Source: Puffinus mauretanicus (Eukaryota > Chordata > Aves > Procellariiformes > Procellariidae). Taken from it: a stretch of 64,000 nucleotides of DNA. Positions within the stretch are counted from its first letter, which is position 1; every line of letters begins with the position of its first letter. Location: NCBI GenBank assembly GCA_023333565.1, contig JAJKFH010003627.1, positions 6,181,501 through 6,245,500 of the forward strand. The letters run 5' to 3'. The notes below the pieces were generated by a model that had not been told where the DNA came from, did no database searches, and saw nothing but the letters and a program-made list of their open reading frames with translations. Shown here one piece after another: positions 24,414 to 35,940 of this stretch. The translations under genes were made by a program, and so were the position numbers.

Positions 24414-24470
24414 TTTTTCCATGAATCATGGAAAAAAAAAGGAAAAAAAAAGAAAAAAAGGATTCATGTG
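24414..24470. repeat. Perfect palindrome followed by A-rich purine tract
   Basis: TTTTTCCATGA and TCATGGAAAAA are perfect 11-base inverted arms around one central A (24414-24436). The right arm runs directly into an A/G-only tract of about 30 bases ending near 24462. Such a structure can extrude a hairpin or arise by slippage. I do not assign a function. Confidence 0.8.
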
Positions 24471-24534
24471 TAAGTATGCTGCCCGAATGGTGTGCCAAAC
24501 TAGTGCGGGCAACCCACACTAAGAGTCCACAGAG

Positions 24535-24745
24535 CTGCTGCATTCCTCACCCCGCGCACGTGGGCAGCGCTGGATGGGAAGGGACGCTCAGAGGAGCAGC
24601 AGCTTTGGCTTCCCCGGCCTGGGCGCGGGCCAGCATAGCTGTGGCTGGTGCTCCGGAGGCGGTGCGCGGCGGCGAGCCCGGGCCCGGCGCAGGGGGGCTG
24701 CCCTCTCTCCCCAGAGCCAGCGAGAGGCCTCGAAAATGGCAAAAC
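24535..24745. other. Isolated CpG-rich islet
   Basis: About 20 CpG dinucleotides occur in roughly 210 bp (for example around 24551-24560, 24614-24628 and 24664-24690), while the flanks on both sides are AT-rich and nearly CpG-free. Open frames in several registers cross it (80-115 codons) because stops are rare in GC-rich DNA. It could be an orphan CpG island, a small promoter, an enhancer or an unrecognised first exon. The sequence alone cannot separate these. Confidence 0.6.
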
Positions 24746-25246
24746 TAAACTCGCTTTCGGCTGCTTTTTTTATTGTGGGGAAGGGTCTGCTTCTTGAAAG
24801 CGGGGGAAAAAGTTTGTTTGTCTTAAAAATCCTGAAAAGGAGGATGTTTCTGGAAAAAGGAAAAAAAAGGGTAATGTTTCAATTTGGGTACATTCATATA
24901 ATATCCCCTTTGGAGCTGTAGTTTGGTTAACCTCTGTGGGTCGAGCTCCCAGCTACAGAAACCTCTCCTCAGGCTCGCTGGCCAGAGAGCCTCATGAAAC
25001 AACCACTACCCTGGTGCTTTGTGGAAGATTTAAGCAGGGAATTTAGTCTCTGGAGAAAAAGGGAACACAACACACCCAAGCAATCATTACACTAAGATTT
25101 TTTAAATTTTTCTTCTTTAATTTTGCAGGAAGACTACTTTTCTTTTCCAAATCACTCTATATGGGATTAACATTCTCTTCCTCTCTTTGATCCCCGGGCC
25201 ACTACAACTGTGTTTTGCCAGTTGTTTGGAGGAACATGGAATACAT
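24746..25246. other. Unique DNA, nothing recognised
   Basis: A/G- and T-rich unique sequence to the right of the CpG islet. No gene or repeat family is recognised. Confidence 0.55.
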
Positions 25247-25266
25247 GATTGAAGTCAATGGGATCA
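25247..25266. repeat. Short ancient amniote repeat scrap
   Basis: 'GATTGAAGTCAATGGGATCA' matches the 'TTGAAGTCAATGGGA' core of short interspersed repeats common in bird and reptile genomes. It is only about 20 bases, so it is uncertain. Confidence 0.3.
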
Positions 25267-25511
25267 TGTTGGTTTCTAACGGGAAGAGTATTCCATCCTG
25301 TGCTTGCAAACTGTCCCAGTTAGAAAAAATGAAGTTCCCTCAAGTCTCCAGTTTGTCCTGCAGTAGTTAGTTCCTGCTGCGGGTGATCCCACTGATGTGT
25401 GGCGTGCATGCATGCCTACAAAACACGTACTCTCTCACGGTCTTGTGAGAGGCAGCAGCCAGTTGGTGAATCTCGTTCTCGGTACGTGAGATGTCCCAGG
25501 TTACATTTAGT

Positions 25512-25678
25512 GAGTGCCCAGGAGACCTGGGTTGTGTGTTTGCAGTCCTGCCACTGACATCCTTTGGTGGCCCTGGGTAAATCACCTCTCTTCTGCAGTG
25601 GGGAAAAACCACCGACTTTCTTTGTAAAAGAGTTGTGAGATCTACTGAGGAAAGTATAATACGAGAGTTAGGAAATTA
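25512..25678 (+). mobile_element. MIR-type CORE-SINE, nearly full length
   Basis: The order 'GAGTGCCCAGGAGACCTGGG', 'CAGTCCTGCCACTGACATCC', 'GGCCCTGGGTAAATCACCTC', 'TTTGTAAAAGAGTTGTGAGA' and 'TCTACTGAGGAAAGTATAAT' follows an amniote MIR/CORE-SINE from the tRNA-related part, through the CTTGGGCAAGTCAC word, to the 3' part 'TTTGAGATCTACTGATGAAAAGCGCTATA'. This is the best-preserved SINE in the window. Such elements are long inactive. Confidence 0.75.
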
Positions 25679-28020
25679 TGACAACAGTTGCAGTAGGAGT
25701 TTAGGTTGGACCTATCATTGGGGAGTTTTAGGGATAGGTCAGTTGGGGAGTGAATACCAAATTTTAACAGTTTGGTTTAAATATACAGCCCTGTGGGTAT
25801 TCAAGCTATTAACGAGTGATGTATCTTTTCAGCTGCTTTCCTCTGCCCTGTCTGTCAGTTATCTGGAGCCTCTCGTAGAGCAGAAGACAGCGGTAATCTC
25901 TTTCAGATGCTCCCAGTATCTGTCTGTCTATATCTTGGCCAGATGACAAGTGAAAAGGGGATCATCAAAACCAGAATAAAACAACACAGCAGCCATCCAG
26001 GATGAAGTGATGGAAATTTGTGGGTGAGAGAAGCTGAGTTTCTGCTGTTGCTGTTGTGTTTTGGTTTAAATGCAGAGGGCATGTCACTGCTTCTTAATTG
26101 TCATTTGCTAGGTCAAAGCGATCTGTGGCTCCAGAAAGCTGTGGCATAAACAGCATAGAAAAGGAAATATTTTGTCAATTGCTGAAACTGGCCATATGTT
26201 GCGATCAGATGTGCAGGAATTAGAAAAACAAGAACAAGGAAACTTTGTGTATATTAGCAAAGGCAGAGTTGGCTCACACTTTGAAGAGCAGAAGCATGGC
26301 CCTTATTGTTTGTTGACTTTCTCCCAGTTTGCGTGCTTGAAGCACTTGAGCTCATGGGCATGTTAAGGGTGTGTTGACACTGGAAGGCAAAACCTGCGTC
26401 TCATGGGTGCAGTGAGGCTGTTAGGCAGCTGAGATATCAGAAATAGGTTTATAGGGACATCCTGAGTGCCTGGAGCTGTGGCACGGGTAGATCTGCAAAA
26501 AAAAAAGTGTAGTTTCAATGGATCATACAGAATCAGACCTGATATTCGGAGCCATATGGCTATTATAGATGTTAAGATTTCTCCCCTGGGCATGGTGTAT
26601 CTATACACAGCCAGACAGGATTATTTTGTAGATGCTGAGCAGAATCCTTATCACCTTTTTGTTCTGTATCAAGTTGTTGCTCTTTGAAGGTTTGACCCAC
26701 TGTGTCCAAATTTCTACTGGAAGTTATTTTTGGCTGGATTCTCAGTGTCTAGTAAGGGTTGATTTTGTGCTGCAGCCATGCTGTTTCTTTAGTGATATTT
26801 AGCAGATTTTTTTCTCTCTCGTTTGGCATTTCTCTTCATGAACGATGTAGGAATTAGTGGCCTTACTCTCCCATCATTTTGATGGAAACTGGCCTAGGGG
26901 ATTAAAAGTTACCGGAGAGCCCCTGAGACAGGTAGATCCAAAGGGAGCACAGTTAGATAGGATAGAAGAAACTAGGCTATAAAGAGCATTGCATGAGAAG
27001 TTCAAGTTGTCTGGGAAGAACATTTGCACAAAAAAATTCCAGTATGATTTGTTAAAAGTTGGCAAAGCGTTGCCAAAACACGGTCAAGGTCTTATGCTGG
27101 GACGTGTCTGACAATGTTGACTGTTGGCTGTAGGCTGATGCAACACCTGTGAAAGCGTGTTAGGAATTCAGGTCCAATGTGCGCTTCACCTCTCTTTCGA
27201 CCTAATAATCCATATGAACTATTTCAAACATCCCCATTTTTCAGAAATGATCTGTTACAAAACGCTCCTTCTTTGTCCCCTTCCGGAACTGGGGTTTCTC
27301 TTCCTAACCCCATGTGCTAGTAACCCATAATGCTGCCCGACTTCCCGATCATCCAAATGTCAAGCATGCTCCAGCGCATGTCTAGTCCTGAACTATCCTT
27401 TCACACACCAGGAACAACGCAACCGTCCCTTGATTTTTGCTGAATGAATGGGATCTTGACATAGACAACTTCTCTTTTCCATAATGCCTCAAGCACAGTA
27501 TTGGTTCTTGAGTCTGTGTTCACGATTTGAGGCACGGCAGCTCTCCTGCGTCTCTCTGAAGACTGAATTTTGTCTTTTGTGATCGTGGGCATGTTCTCCA
27601 GAGTTCACAGAAGCTTGTATTCTATGGCACTCTAGACTGTGTGTTACCAGACAGTCTCCAAGTGTTTGTATAGATTGCAGTCATCTCCCAGAGTCTATCT
27701 GGCCTGGCCCTGTGAGTGGTGGCAGTGAGGAAGGAACCATGTGCTGGATTTATTGCCAGTCCTGAAGCTGCTTGAAGTGGTCTAGATGTAGCTGCTAGGT
27801 CTCTCACACTGTGCTCATCAGACTGAGGATCTCAAATTGACGGCCATGACCGAAAGCACTGACCATTTGTATTTTCTGAAGTTACAACAGAGGAAACAAT
27901 GGTTAAGGTGGGAAAAAGGAAAGAAGGGGGACTCATGGCTTTCAATAATTTTTAAAGAATCGCCAGTTTTATTTAAGACTAAAAAAAGAGATTTGTATCT
28001 AATAAAAGTGGCATTAGTGC
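25679..28020. other. Unique DNA, no gene recognised
   Basis: A 103-codon frame at 25635-25946 overlaps the MIR end and has no recognisable domain. Nothing else is recognised. Composition is ordinary. Confidence 0.55.
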
Positions 28021-28115
28021 AGAACTAGGTAATTAACATAATCATGTCTAATTTCAGTATAATTAGCATGCTTTAATTGAAAGGCCATTAGTATAATTAG
28101 AACATGTATAAAATT
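28021..28115. promoter_or_regulatory. Homeodomain-motif cluster (TAATTA)
   Basis: Three TAATTA words lie at 28030-28035, 28060-28065 and 28094-28099, plus TAATTG at about 28074. The word AGTATAATTAG occurs twice (starting about 28057 and 28090), each followed within a few bases by CATG. Homeodomain proteins of the LHX/DLX/POU classes bind TAATTA. Clustering suggests a possible enhancer, but AT-rich DNA also gives such words by chance. Confidence 0.3.
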
Positions 28116-31049
28116 AGCACAAAGGCATTTTAAGTATAGGATCCGTTGTACTATTGGTTAATCTGACGTGGTCAGTAAAGCTGACAGAATGTGGCAGTGG
28201 AAGTGACATGGCTGTAGTTCTCTGCTGTGAAGTCTTTGCTGGCAGAGAGTGTGTTGTCGGGCTAATAATTTTCATGGGAGGATGCTCAAGCGTATAAATT
28301 AGCCCTATGTGGATTAGCAAGATTTTCCTGCCTGCATCCAGCGGACAGCACATTTTACAACAGGCATGTTGTACTTCTCTGGATAAAAACTGTCCTGGAT
28401 CCTGCACTCTTTGGCGCGGCTGTGTCAGTTTTCACCAGCCAAAGGTGTAGTGTCCTTTTGAATTGCGGCTGGACATTCATTATTGGAGAGGTTAAGCTGC
28501 AAGGAGGCTATTTAATTACAGACCTACAATGGTTTCTGCATGCTTTCCCTGGAATTCATTGTACGTTCAGGAAGGTGTGTAAATCAACCAGCACATCAGG
28601 CGGGGGGGTGGGGGCTGAGCAGGAGGAATTATTGGATGCCCTCATAAAACTTTAAAAGGCTTGAATGTCAAGTTTAAACTCTTGGGGCCTTAAAACCTGA
28701 GTCTCAAGGCACTTCTACCTGCTGTTTCATCACATAAGCTTTTCACTGTTCATGAGCTGCAAACCCAAGATGATTATGACTTCTATTTCCCTGCAGTGTA
28801 TTTAATTTCCCTTTACTGTTGTCATCATACCCATGTCTGAACCACCTTTCATCTCCTCCTACCACTCATCATCCTTTCAGTTGTAGCCAGTGATGCATAG
28901 GCTTTTTAAATAGAGTGTTCCTTGTAGGCTCTTATATCAAAATCTGTTTAACCTCTGGTGCTTTCAAGCTTAAGGCAAAATCACTGCGTATTAGCAGTTC
29001 TAATGCGTAACTGCACTCAACAGGAGAGTTAGCAAATCTGCAGAGTGATACCGCAGCACAGAGGGGATCAGCGTGCTGCCAGCTGTGGCTGGCTGTTCGG
29101 CTTCACGCTCCCTGCTGAAGCGATGGGTGCCTCCGGCTGACCCGATGCAGCAGCCGGAGACCTCTTGTGCGACATGGCTGTGGACGCCCACCCTCGTTGA
29201 CCTGTCCTTACGGTGGAAGGACTGGAGATGGTCCTAAACTCATCTGGCAGAGTAAGGAAGGCACTGGGCTCCTCCTCCCTGGTGCCACAGACAGGCTTTC
29301 CAGACATTTCCTTGCAGTGGTTTTGTCCGGTGGAAACACCAAGTGTCTCATCCTCTGCTGTCCCTGCATCCCAGGGAGCCCCCTTGCATCCTCTCTCCTC
29401 GTTCTTTACCTCTGTGTGCGCTGTCTGTCACCGGAGTAATCTTAGACGCTTGGGCCTCTTCTCTGCTTTAGTATTTAAGAGCAAATGCTCTGCACGCACC
29501 ATCAAAAATGTTTTACATGATACCCTAAGTGACATGGAGATTTACAATCAGATAAAAGTAGCGGCATCCACAGCAAAGCAATTAAACTGACAACTCAGTG
29601 GCTCAAATTTGAATTTAGAGGAAGTTTAGGGCCACGTGCAGTTGAATCTCCCCTTTGATTGGGGTTGGCTGGAGCAAAGCAACAACAAGTAACAGTTCCT
29701 AATGTCTCTGCCAGAAACTAGCTCAGGAAAGCTGGGTTGTATTGTCGTTTCTGTTTGGCAGCTAGAGTTTCTTCATATTGGTTCCTTCATCACCCCACAA
29801 ACCAAACCCTTTAGTAGCAGCTGTAGCAAAAATGATAGGAAGTGCGTCTGGGGAGGGGATCCTGAATTGAACTCTTGGCTCCCCAGTTAGCTCAGACATT
29901 ACATTTGTTGGGTCAAAGCAACAACAACTGCGACAACAGAAGAACTTGTAGATAGTGGTTCAGTTTGGTAAGTTCCCCATAAAGTATTCACTTAATGCAA
30001 GATGCTTCAGTTAACACTCAAGTCCAGGGAGAATCTTATCACTTGATGATCATCTTGCAAGACAGAGAAAAATTCTGTGCTACACAGTGCTTATTTCCTA
30101 GACTAAGTGAGCCTCTTGGCTCAGTTTAAGGCTTCTTGCCTATTTCCATCCCACATATTTATTCTATCAGTCCAGTTTTATAACATCCTAGAAATAATTC
30201 ACTCGATTTTCTTTCAGAGAGTCAGAAACCATGGCTAGGCATTGGATTGCAGAGTATCAAAATGCTTTGCTAATGAGAAATGGGCAAATGAATCTAAGGA
30301 AATAACTCCACTTTCCCTGAATATTTCCTCATGCCTGGGACCAAACCCAAAGCCAAGCTGAGCCTTACTACTAGGATGGATTCGTGTTTTTCCAATGTTG
30401 TTTTTGATTGCTTCTCACATCCCATCCCTGCTTTGGAGTTTGGGTTTGGATAGAAGCGGCAGTGCTGAAAGGTTATGAAATGGTTGTTTCCGTCATGTCT
30501 CTGGCCCAGTCAGACACATAAATAGTTAGAAGTTTTGGTGGAGCCTCTGAAAATTCATTTTCAGCCATGAACTTTGGGGAAATCTACGGATGGCCTGGGA
30601 GAGGCTGCGTTCTGGGGCTTTCAAAGCTGACTAGCAAGATTATGGCTTTGGAAATGTAGACTAAATGGGAGATAATGGAGATATATCTTCATTTGGTTCT
30701 ATTTCAGCACCGCTGCTAAGGTGCAAGGAGTAAAAGGTTGAATAAAGATTCCTCTCTCATCTCACCTTTGTGATGACAAAACGGGGTGCTTTGGTTTTGC
30801 AAAACCTCATCAGTTGTTATGATTTGGTTTTGCAAACCTCAAGCCAGGGAGGTTGGGGTCTGGCTTCCATTAAATTCTAACCAGAAAGTTCATGCAGAAG
30901 AGCTTTTGTGCTCAAACTACCCTGAATTTGTCCTAACTTTGGTTTAATCCCAGCAAAACCTAAACTCTCAGCCCTTTAGGGTCTGTCTGTCGTTAATGTG
31001 TTACAATATACTGCTTAGGGTTTGATAGACAAATGAACTCTTGGAGGAT
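28116..31049. other. Unique DNA, no gene recognised
   Basis: Contains a G-run cluster at about 28592-28612. A somewhat CpG-richer part at 29050-29350 has overlapping short frames of at most 125 codons without domains. No transposon or RNA gene is recognised. Confidence 0.55.
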
Positions 31050-31057
31050 ATTTATCA

Positions 31058-31095
31058 TACACGCACACAAACACACACAAATGTATATATATATT
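31058..31095. repeat. CA/TA microsatellite
   Basis: A short imperfect (CA)n stretch passes into (TA)n. It is a simple repeat only. Confidence 0.8.
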
Positions 31096-31491
31096 GCAGT
31101 ATTAATGAGGTTCTCTTTCATTTGACCACAGTGGTTTCTACTTAGCCACAGAAATCTCATGCATATACTAGCCAGCTCCTATTTTCATTTGTGCTGGGGT
31201 GAAATCAAAATCTACTCAGCATGCTTCAAATGAAGGCAGACAGTGTGCCAACACCATGCCACCAAGGGAGAGAGCTCTGTGCTGGATTTTGTCTTCTGTG
31301 CTTGGTGAGCTGCAGCCTGAAGTGGACCAGAAAGAGCACAATGAACGTGGTGATTATGTGCTGGATGTAGTGGATGTGAACAATATTGAAAAATTTAAGA
31401 TCAACCCTTATAAATACACTTACAGTGTATGCATATAACTAAATTAATAGCAGGCATAACTCTTTTAAAAGTCACTTGACTTTAATTGACA

Positions 31492-31524
31492 TATCAATAT
31501 AATTGGCAATTATCTTAATTGATA
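31492..31524. repeat. AT-rich near-palindrome of homeodomain-type words
   Basis: The left arm TATCAATATAATTG (31492-31505) faces CAATTATCTTAATTGATA (31507-31524), with four extra bases in the right arm. The flanks also carry AATTAATA (31442-31449) and TTTAATTGAC (31481-31490). ATCAAT and TAATTG are CUX/ONECUT and homeodomain-like words. This may be a regulatory element. No gene is seen here. Confidence 0.45.
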
Positions 31525-32539
31525 TACATGGTATAAATATTGTGCTCTGGAAAGCTTCCAGTCCTTCTTTATTAGAGTATTAAGCCACAACATATGCAGA
31601 TTACATGGAAATACCACTGAAGCATTTCTTAAAAGAAATTCCTTTCTTATGTCTCTTTCTTATATTTTTATATACATGTGTATATATGTAAATACGCAGA
31701 AAAAAGCCACGAGGACATACTGAGTATTGTCAATACAGTCTTTTAAACAATTTCAAGTGATTCCACTAAAGATTTTCTACAAGTTTCACACTCTGCTTTT
31801 GTGGAAATCAGCTTTCAAGTCAGTCAGGCTAGAGATTAGATCCAAAGATTTAAAACCCCTATAGATCAAAAGCAGATGCTCTTAGAAGACATTTCAGCCA
31901 AGACAAGCCGTCTGGGGACATTGTTACAGCGGGAGAAGACAATTTATCATTAAAACATGAAAGCCTCTGTTCAATAATAACCAGATGTATTAAAAAAAAG
32001 AAGGAAAGGAAAAGAAAAAGAGAGAGAAAGAAAAAAAATAGGGGTGTCAAGGTCTTGATTCATTTGTCTCCCACTAGAAATCAGCTTTATCCCATACTTA
32101 GGAAACGAGTACAGATTCTTTGATGCCAAGACATAATATAAGAAAAATTGAAACATTTCACATTGTAAATCCTTGGCAATTGTCAAGGAAATTTTAATTA
32201 TATAAAAATCTGTGATGCCTTAGGTAAAGATAAGGAGCAATGAAGTTAAAGAACAGTTTCCGTGACTTAAAATAAAAAGGGGGGGAGACCTGACAGGAGC
32301 ATTTCAGACCCTTCTCTCTTTCTTCGTACCAGTCCTCACCTTTTCCCATCTTCACTCTGACCTAATGCAACTGGGCGATAGTGCTTAGCTTTAACCTAAA
32401 ACCTCCCCTCCAAACACTTGCAGATGTCGTTTAAGCCTTCCCCGCATAGCAGAGGGATTGCAGCGAGCCATGGGCGCCGGGAAGCCAGGGCACAGCGAGA
32501 GGGGATGAGCTGCCTCCTGATGTGCAGCGTATGGGTAGG
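31525..32539. other. AT-rich unique DNA with a pure purine tract
   Basis: Positions 31992-32038 are A/G only on the plus strand (47 bases). The two minus-strand frames across it (63 and 71 codons) are low-complexity artefacts. No gene is recognised. Confidence 0.6.
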
Positions 32540-32610
32540 AAGGACAGGAAGTGAAATTTTTAAGATCTCGTTTTTCCAGTCTCATGCTCTAACCACTAGA
32601 GAGCATCCCT
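32540..32610 (-). mobile_element. MIR-type SINE fragment (antisense)
   Basis: 'CCAGTCTCATGCTCTAACCACTAGAGAG' occurs in two adjoining pieces around 32577-32602. It matches the reverse strand of the MIR tRNA-derived head ('CCCAGTCTAGTGCTCTAACCACTAGACC'). The left part is diverged. Confidence 0.6.
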
Positions 32611-33214
32611 TCCCAGTGAAATGTATAGCTCTGCAACAGGAAATGCATTTGCTGCCAGTGTAGGGGAAGTAGGAAGTCCTCTTCACTCTCTGTTCTTGTT
32701 TTACAGGCCATGCTATAAGAGAGTGGGTGTGATTAACAACATTTGTTATAATATATTTAAAATCATTTCCAGGTCTGTGGTTAGACGTTTCAGGCTAACG
32801 TTCCCTAGAGAACAAGTACGTTTAAGGATTCAGAGCGAGTGATGTGAAGTCAGGACACAAATTCTTTGCCATTGCCACCAAGCAGGTCAGAGAGCAATCT
32901 GCCTGAGCTCCCCGGTCCACCCGCAAAATGAGACACAAACCTCATTGCTTTTCTCGTAGGAATATGGGAGTGAAATGCACATAACATCAGAGGGATGGGA
33001 AGGAACTTGCTGAAAAATGTTTCCGTTGATGTTGCTGGAAAACGCCCGTTTTTTGACATAGAAGCCTTTGGGAGAAGTGTATTGCTTTTGATAAAGCTCT
33101 GGGAAAACTACTCTGGTTCAGGATGAAATTTTTGGTCAGCCGGAAGGAGAGATCTGTCCATCCTGCACAAGTTCAGAGGGGAACACACAACTTGTAGGGC
33201 TTTTTTGGTACCTC
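32611..33214. other. Unique DNA, nothing recognised
   Basis: No gene or repeat is recognised. Open frames of about 70 codons only. Confidence 0.55.
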
Positions 33215-33270
33215 CTTTGAGCCAGGCAGATTTGAACCAAAGTCTCTGTTTCCCTGGGTATCCTGAAGGA
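33215..33270 (-). mobile_element. Possible MIR-type SINE scrap (antisense)
   Basis: 'GAGCCAGGCAGATTTGAACC' followed by 'AAAGTCTCTGTTTCCCTGGG' resembles the reverse-strand MIR word order 'GAGCCAGGAATTGAACCCAGGTCTCC'. Short and uncertain. Confidence 0.3.
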
Positions 33271-35520
33271 TGGGCTCCCCTATCTCTGACAGTGAAGAAA
33301 ACCTTTGTCCTGGCCCTGAGGAACCTTCCCAATAAAACTGTTGTCAAAACCAATACAGAGAGAGATTGCCAGATTCAGTAAAATAGGAACCTCATTTTGC
33401 CTATCACATTGAGTATCTTACATGTGAGGCTGTGTCATCACCTGCTTTTTGTCTAGCTTCTGCCTGCGGTATCCTTGGTAGGGGATTTGGAAGAAAGAAC
33501 CACTGGTCAGATAGGCAAAGATGATGATTAGCCCCTCAAGAGAGGAGGGAAGACAATTTAAAGAACGTCTCCTAGACTCCGTGATCTGAAACTCTGGAGA
33601 CGTAGGACATGGATGTTTGTGGATTTCCACAGCTCTTTGAGCATGGAGCACAAGTCAGAGGTCTCTTGTCTGTGCGTGGCTTCTGGGTCAGTTCTTGGGA
33701 ACTGTCACCATGGAAAAAATGAAATTAATTGTATTTTTATTTCTCCTCTGTGTGCCAAGCACCATTCATTTCAAACAAATCTGTTTACTGTGCTAAGCAT
33801 AGTAACATTGATGTAAAGCATCAGGAAGGCGTGAGATGGATGCTAGCTTTTGACTATTCTGTTGATGTCTCTGGAGCTACGTGTGGTAGTTCGGAGACCC
33901 GTGCAGACCTACAGATCCGCTGGGGATGACAGCCCTTCAGTGGCACATTTGCAAGTTGCAACATGCAGCTGTTGGCTGAAGGTATATGGTCTGGTATTGC
34001 GATTTCTGCTATTTCAAGTTGGCCTTCATCTTCTTTGCTTCATTTGGAAATCTCTTAGCATCTGCCTCGGAAGGCAAATGTTCATGAGCAGAGTGGACTG
34101 AAGCAGAGAAATCGGGTCCAGGGCCAGATTAACAGCACTGCTGTCATCAGAAAGCTCAGCACTGTCTTTCTTGTTTTGACTCGCAGCGGGAGATCTGACT
34201 TAATTGGATCCAGCCTGGATCTGTACATGGATTTGAAAACCCCAAAAGTTTGGGAGTTCACATCTGGGGTTCTCACCATAGGTTTAAAGGCAGGAAAAAT
34301 TGGAGAGAAGGGGCCGTTCAGCAATCAGGGGAAGACAAGATCAAGGAAAATACGACTTACAAGGGGAACGACAGGTAGAAACATTTACCCTTTCATTGCC
34401 CAGTGTTATTTCAGCTGTACCTATATATTCTGCATGTGTACAACCTGGCCCGTGCTTCTAGGTGCCTTCTGGGTTTTGGAAGGTGGAGATCCAGTAGAAC
34501 ATGGGTGCCAATGGCCACTGTCACTGTGGTTGTTGTTGTTACTGTGCCTGAACAGAAGCTTGTTTGGGGCACAACAAGTGGTTCATGTGGCCACATACAC
34601 CATTTACACAGTGTGGGAGATCACACACGTAAGTTTAGTGCAGAAGTGCACAAGCACAGACTCACACAGCCCTCGGGCCTTTTCTGTTAACAATCAGACC
34701 CATAAAGCACATTAAAATAAACCTATTTTTACAGCTCTGCACTGCTGTTCAACCAAGCATTTCAAGAAGCAAACAAAAGCACCCACTGCTCTGGAAATAT
34801 GAGACTTCATTCCTATCCAGGAGCACAAATTGTACTCAGGAGGGAGTTATGAAACCCTGTTTAAGTTCAGATTTGTATTCAGTTTTACATACCTTTGATT
34901 CACCCTTCTGTAGGAGGTGTTTTTAATTTTTAGCCCTTGATAGCTCTATACTTTTGTTGACAAACGATTTCCAAACAGTTTTTCCTCAGGGTTCTGAGAG
35001 CATGAGGCAGAAACAAGTGAAGTTTTTTTCCCCCCTTTTTCAAGTGCAGATAGATTCAAGAGGAAAGTATGTTCCAAGTGCAGACAGCGTTCTTGCCAGC
35101 TGTTTCAAGGCTGCCTACACGCTGAGTTAAAGCGTGCACGAGAAGATGCTCTCTGTCCACTGCCGCTCTTGGGCAGGGCTGAGTTTAGGGTCCCTGCCTA
35201 TGGACCAGGCTGCAGAGCGGCTGAACCCCTCCACATCTGATCCATCCTGATCACGCAGATGAGGACTGGGCTTCTTGTCGGGCATAAAACACTTTCTAGC
35301 TAGAGAGCTCCTATTTGCATCAAGGGCAGCCTTGTAATGTGGACTTCAGGACTCAAAGAGGTGACTCTGGGGTGGAGAGGCAGCTACTGCCAGAGAGGCA
35401 TTCTCTGAGCAAAAAAAAACCCCAAAATAATACTCTCTCTCTTCAAAACACTGTCTTACAGTATCTAGAACAAAAGGGTCTTGATTTTACTTAGAGATCC
35501 CAAACAAACCCAAAACAAAC
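33271..35520. other. Unique DNA, no gene recognised
   Basis: The 179-codon plus frame at 34176-34715 is the second longest in the window. Its composition is ordinary, it has no recognisable domain, and it is within chance length. A short GTT repeat near 34527-34542 lies inside it. Confidence 0.55.
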
Positions 35521-35940
35521 AAGCATTTGTAACAATTCATTGTAAATGCAGAATTGTTTGTTCTCCTTCTAATTTTTCTTTGACTTTCTTGCAATCCTTT
35601 CAAATAATATCACAAATCCTTTTGCATTTGTCAAGCTAAGTGAGCCACTCATTTTTCTCAAACCTTGCTTGGCTGTAAAGGCTTTAAATATTGCAACACT
35701 TGACATAAAGCAAAGATTTTTGCTGATAAGCGTGCGTAATGGTTCAAAACTGTTCCAGCGAGCAAATCTGGTTTCTCAAAGGTAAACGATACAAAAAGCT
35801 GGCCTTTGATTAAGTATTCCAATCATTACATGCTAATGGTGCATGAAACTGTGATTTATCAGCCAAAACAATGTGCTGGAAAATGAACATAATTCATTAC
35901 GCTTGAACCAAACTCCACTTGAGCTTTCCACTCACAATAA
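35521..35940. promoter_or_regulatory. Candidate conserved regulatory segment
   Basis: This is unique, repeat-free AT-rich sequence dense in developmental factor words. They include CCTTTGAT (TCF/LEF type) at 35803-35810, TGATTTAT (PBX-HOX type) at about 35852-35859 and AACAATG (SOX type) at 35867-35873, with TAATGGT and AATCATTA nearby. It has no open frame of note. Naming it regulatory is inference from motif density alone. Confidence 0.25.

Noticed and set aside
24574..24921. 115-codon plus frame starting in the CpG islet
   Set aside because: Arg/Gly/Ala-rich translation of GC-rich DNA that runs into ordinary AT-rich sequence. Competing frames occur in other registers, and no conserved motif is visible.
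34176..34715. 179-codon plus-strand open frame
   Set aside because: No domain is recognised, other frames overlap it, and the length is within chance expectation.
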